Assembly (NCBI GenBank): GCA_012513065.1
Contig: JAAZCX010000036.1
Span: forward strand, 1-37,955
DNA length: 37,955 bases
Source of the DNA: Clostridiaceae bacterium
GTDB taxonomy: Bacteria; Bacillota; Clostridia; TANB77; CAG-508
Direction: 5' to 3'
In this document: one piece after another, positions 37,787 through 37,955 of the stretch
Position numbering within the stretch: the stretch's first letter is position 1
Layout: each line of letters begins with the position of its first letter
The notes under the pieces: model-generated
What the model was told of the DNA's origin: nothing
Seen by the model: only the letters and a program-made list of their open reading frames with translations
The model's database searches: none
Made by a program: the position numbers and the translations under genes

Positions 37787-37815
37787 ATTATATCATAAAA
37801 AAACAAAACAGTAAA
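37787..37815 (-). promoter_or_regulatory. Sigma-A-type promoter for the 36890..37693 methyltransferase
   Basis: Minus strand TTTACT-17 bp-TATAAT. Confidence 0.65.
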
Positions 37816-37822
37816 CATAATT

Positions 37823-37955
37823 TTAATTAAATACATCGATTTTTTCCGTTTTATTTATAATTTTCCCAGTTAATGCATTAAAAAGAACATTTTTTAAAAA
37901 ATTTTTATCTCCATACCATTGTATCAAATTTATAAATTCATCTAAGTCACACCAT
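37823..37955 (-). CDS. 3' end of a CDS continuing beyond the window (unknown function)
   Basis: Open minus frame to the window edge: ...WCDLDEFINLIQWYGDKNFLKNVLFNALTGKIINKTEKIDVFN*. Confidence 0.5.
   Translation of the reverse strand, partial: WCDLDEFINLIQWYGDKNFLKNVLFNALTGKIINKTEKIDVFN

Larger units (their letters stand above)
31196..37955 (+). mobile_element. Left part of an integrated mobilizable element (IME/ICE remnant) at tRNA-Leu; right end outside window
   Basis: RepA_N-type initiator, TnpV-like protein, MobC-like protein and relaxase start directly after the tRNA 3' end; non-core methyltransferase cargo follows. Right boundary not seen. Confidence 0.65.

Overview
AT-rich window from an endospore-forming clostridial-type Firmicute chromosome. 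Most of it (1..31195) is ordinary core genome: a bactofilin-like membrane protein; the rlmN-prpC-prkC-rsgA-rpe operon, with a 1-nt frameshift in the rsgA P-loop; ctsR-mcsA-mcsB-clpC with a consensus CtsR box; two alpha/beta-type SASP genes; two CDF transporters, one paired with an ArsR/SmtB regulator; hpf; rpsT; a full monoderm type IV pilus locus (pilMN fusion, pilO-like, pilins, pilD, pilB, pilT, pilC); uppP; an isolated dpaA; a TPR protein; ppa; and a class II tRNA-Leu(UAA). Directly after the tRNA-Leu begins an integrated mobilizable element (RepA_N-type initiator, TnpV-like protein, a nonsense-interrupted small ORF, MobC-like protein, MOB relaxase). The element runs past the window end and no integrase is visible. 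Next to the relaxase, on the opposite strand, is an unusual cargo cluster: two class I SAM methyltransferases, a small SPOUT protein with altered catalytic motifs, and a two-domain protein joining an HFCD/CoaC-like flavoprotein to a class II aldolase/adducin domain. It has its own promoters, terminators and a 19-bp perfect leader palindrome. This cargo is the best candidate for an undescribed system. All assignments come from reading the sequence and motif memory; no database search was run.
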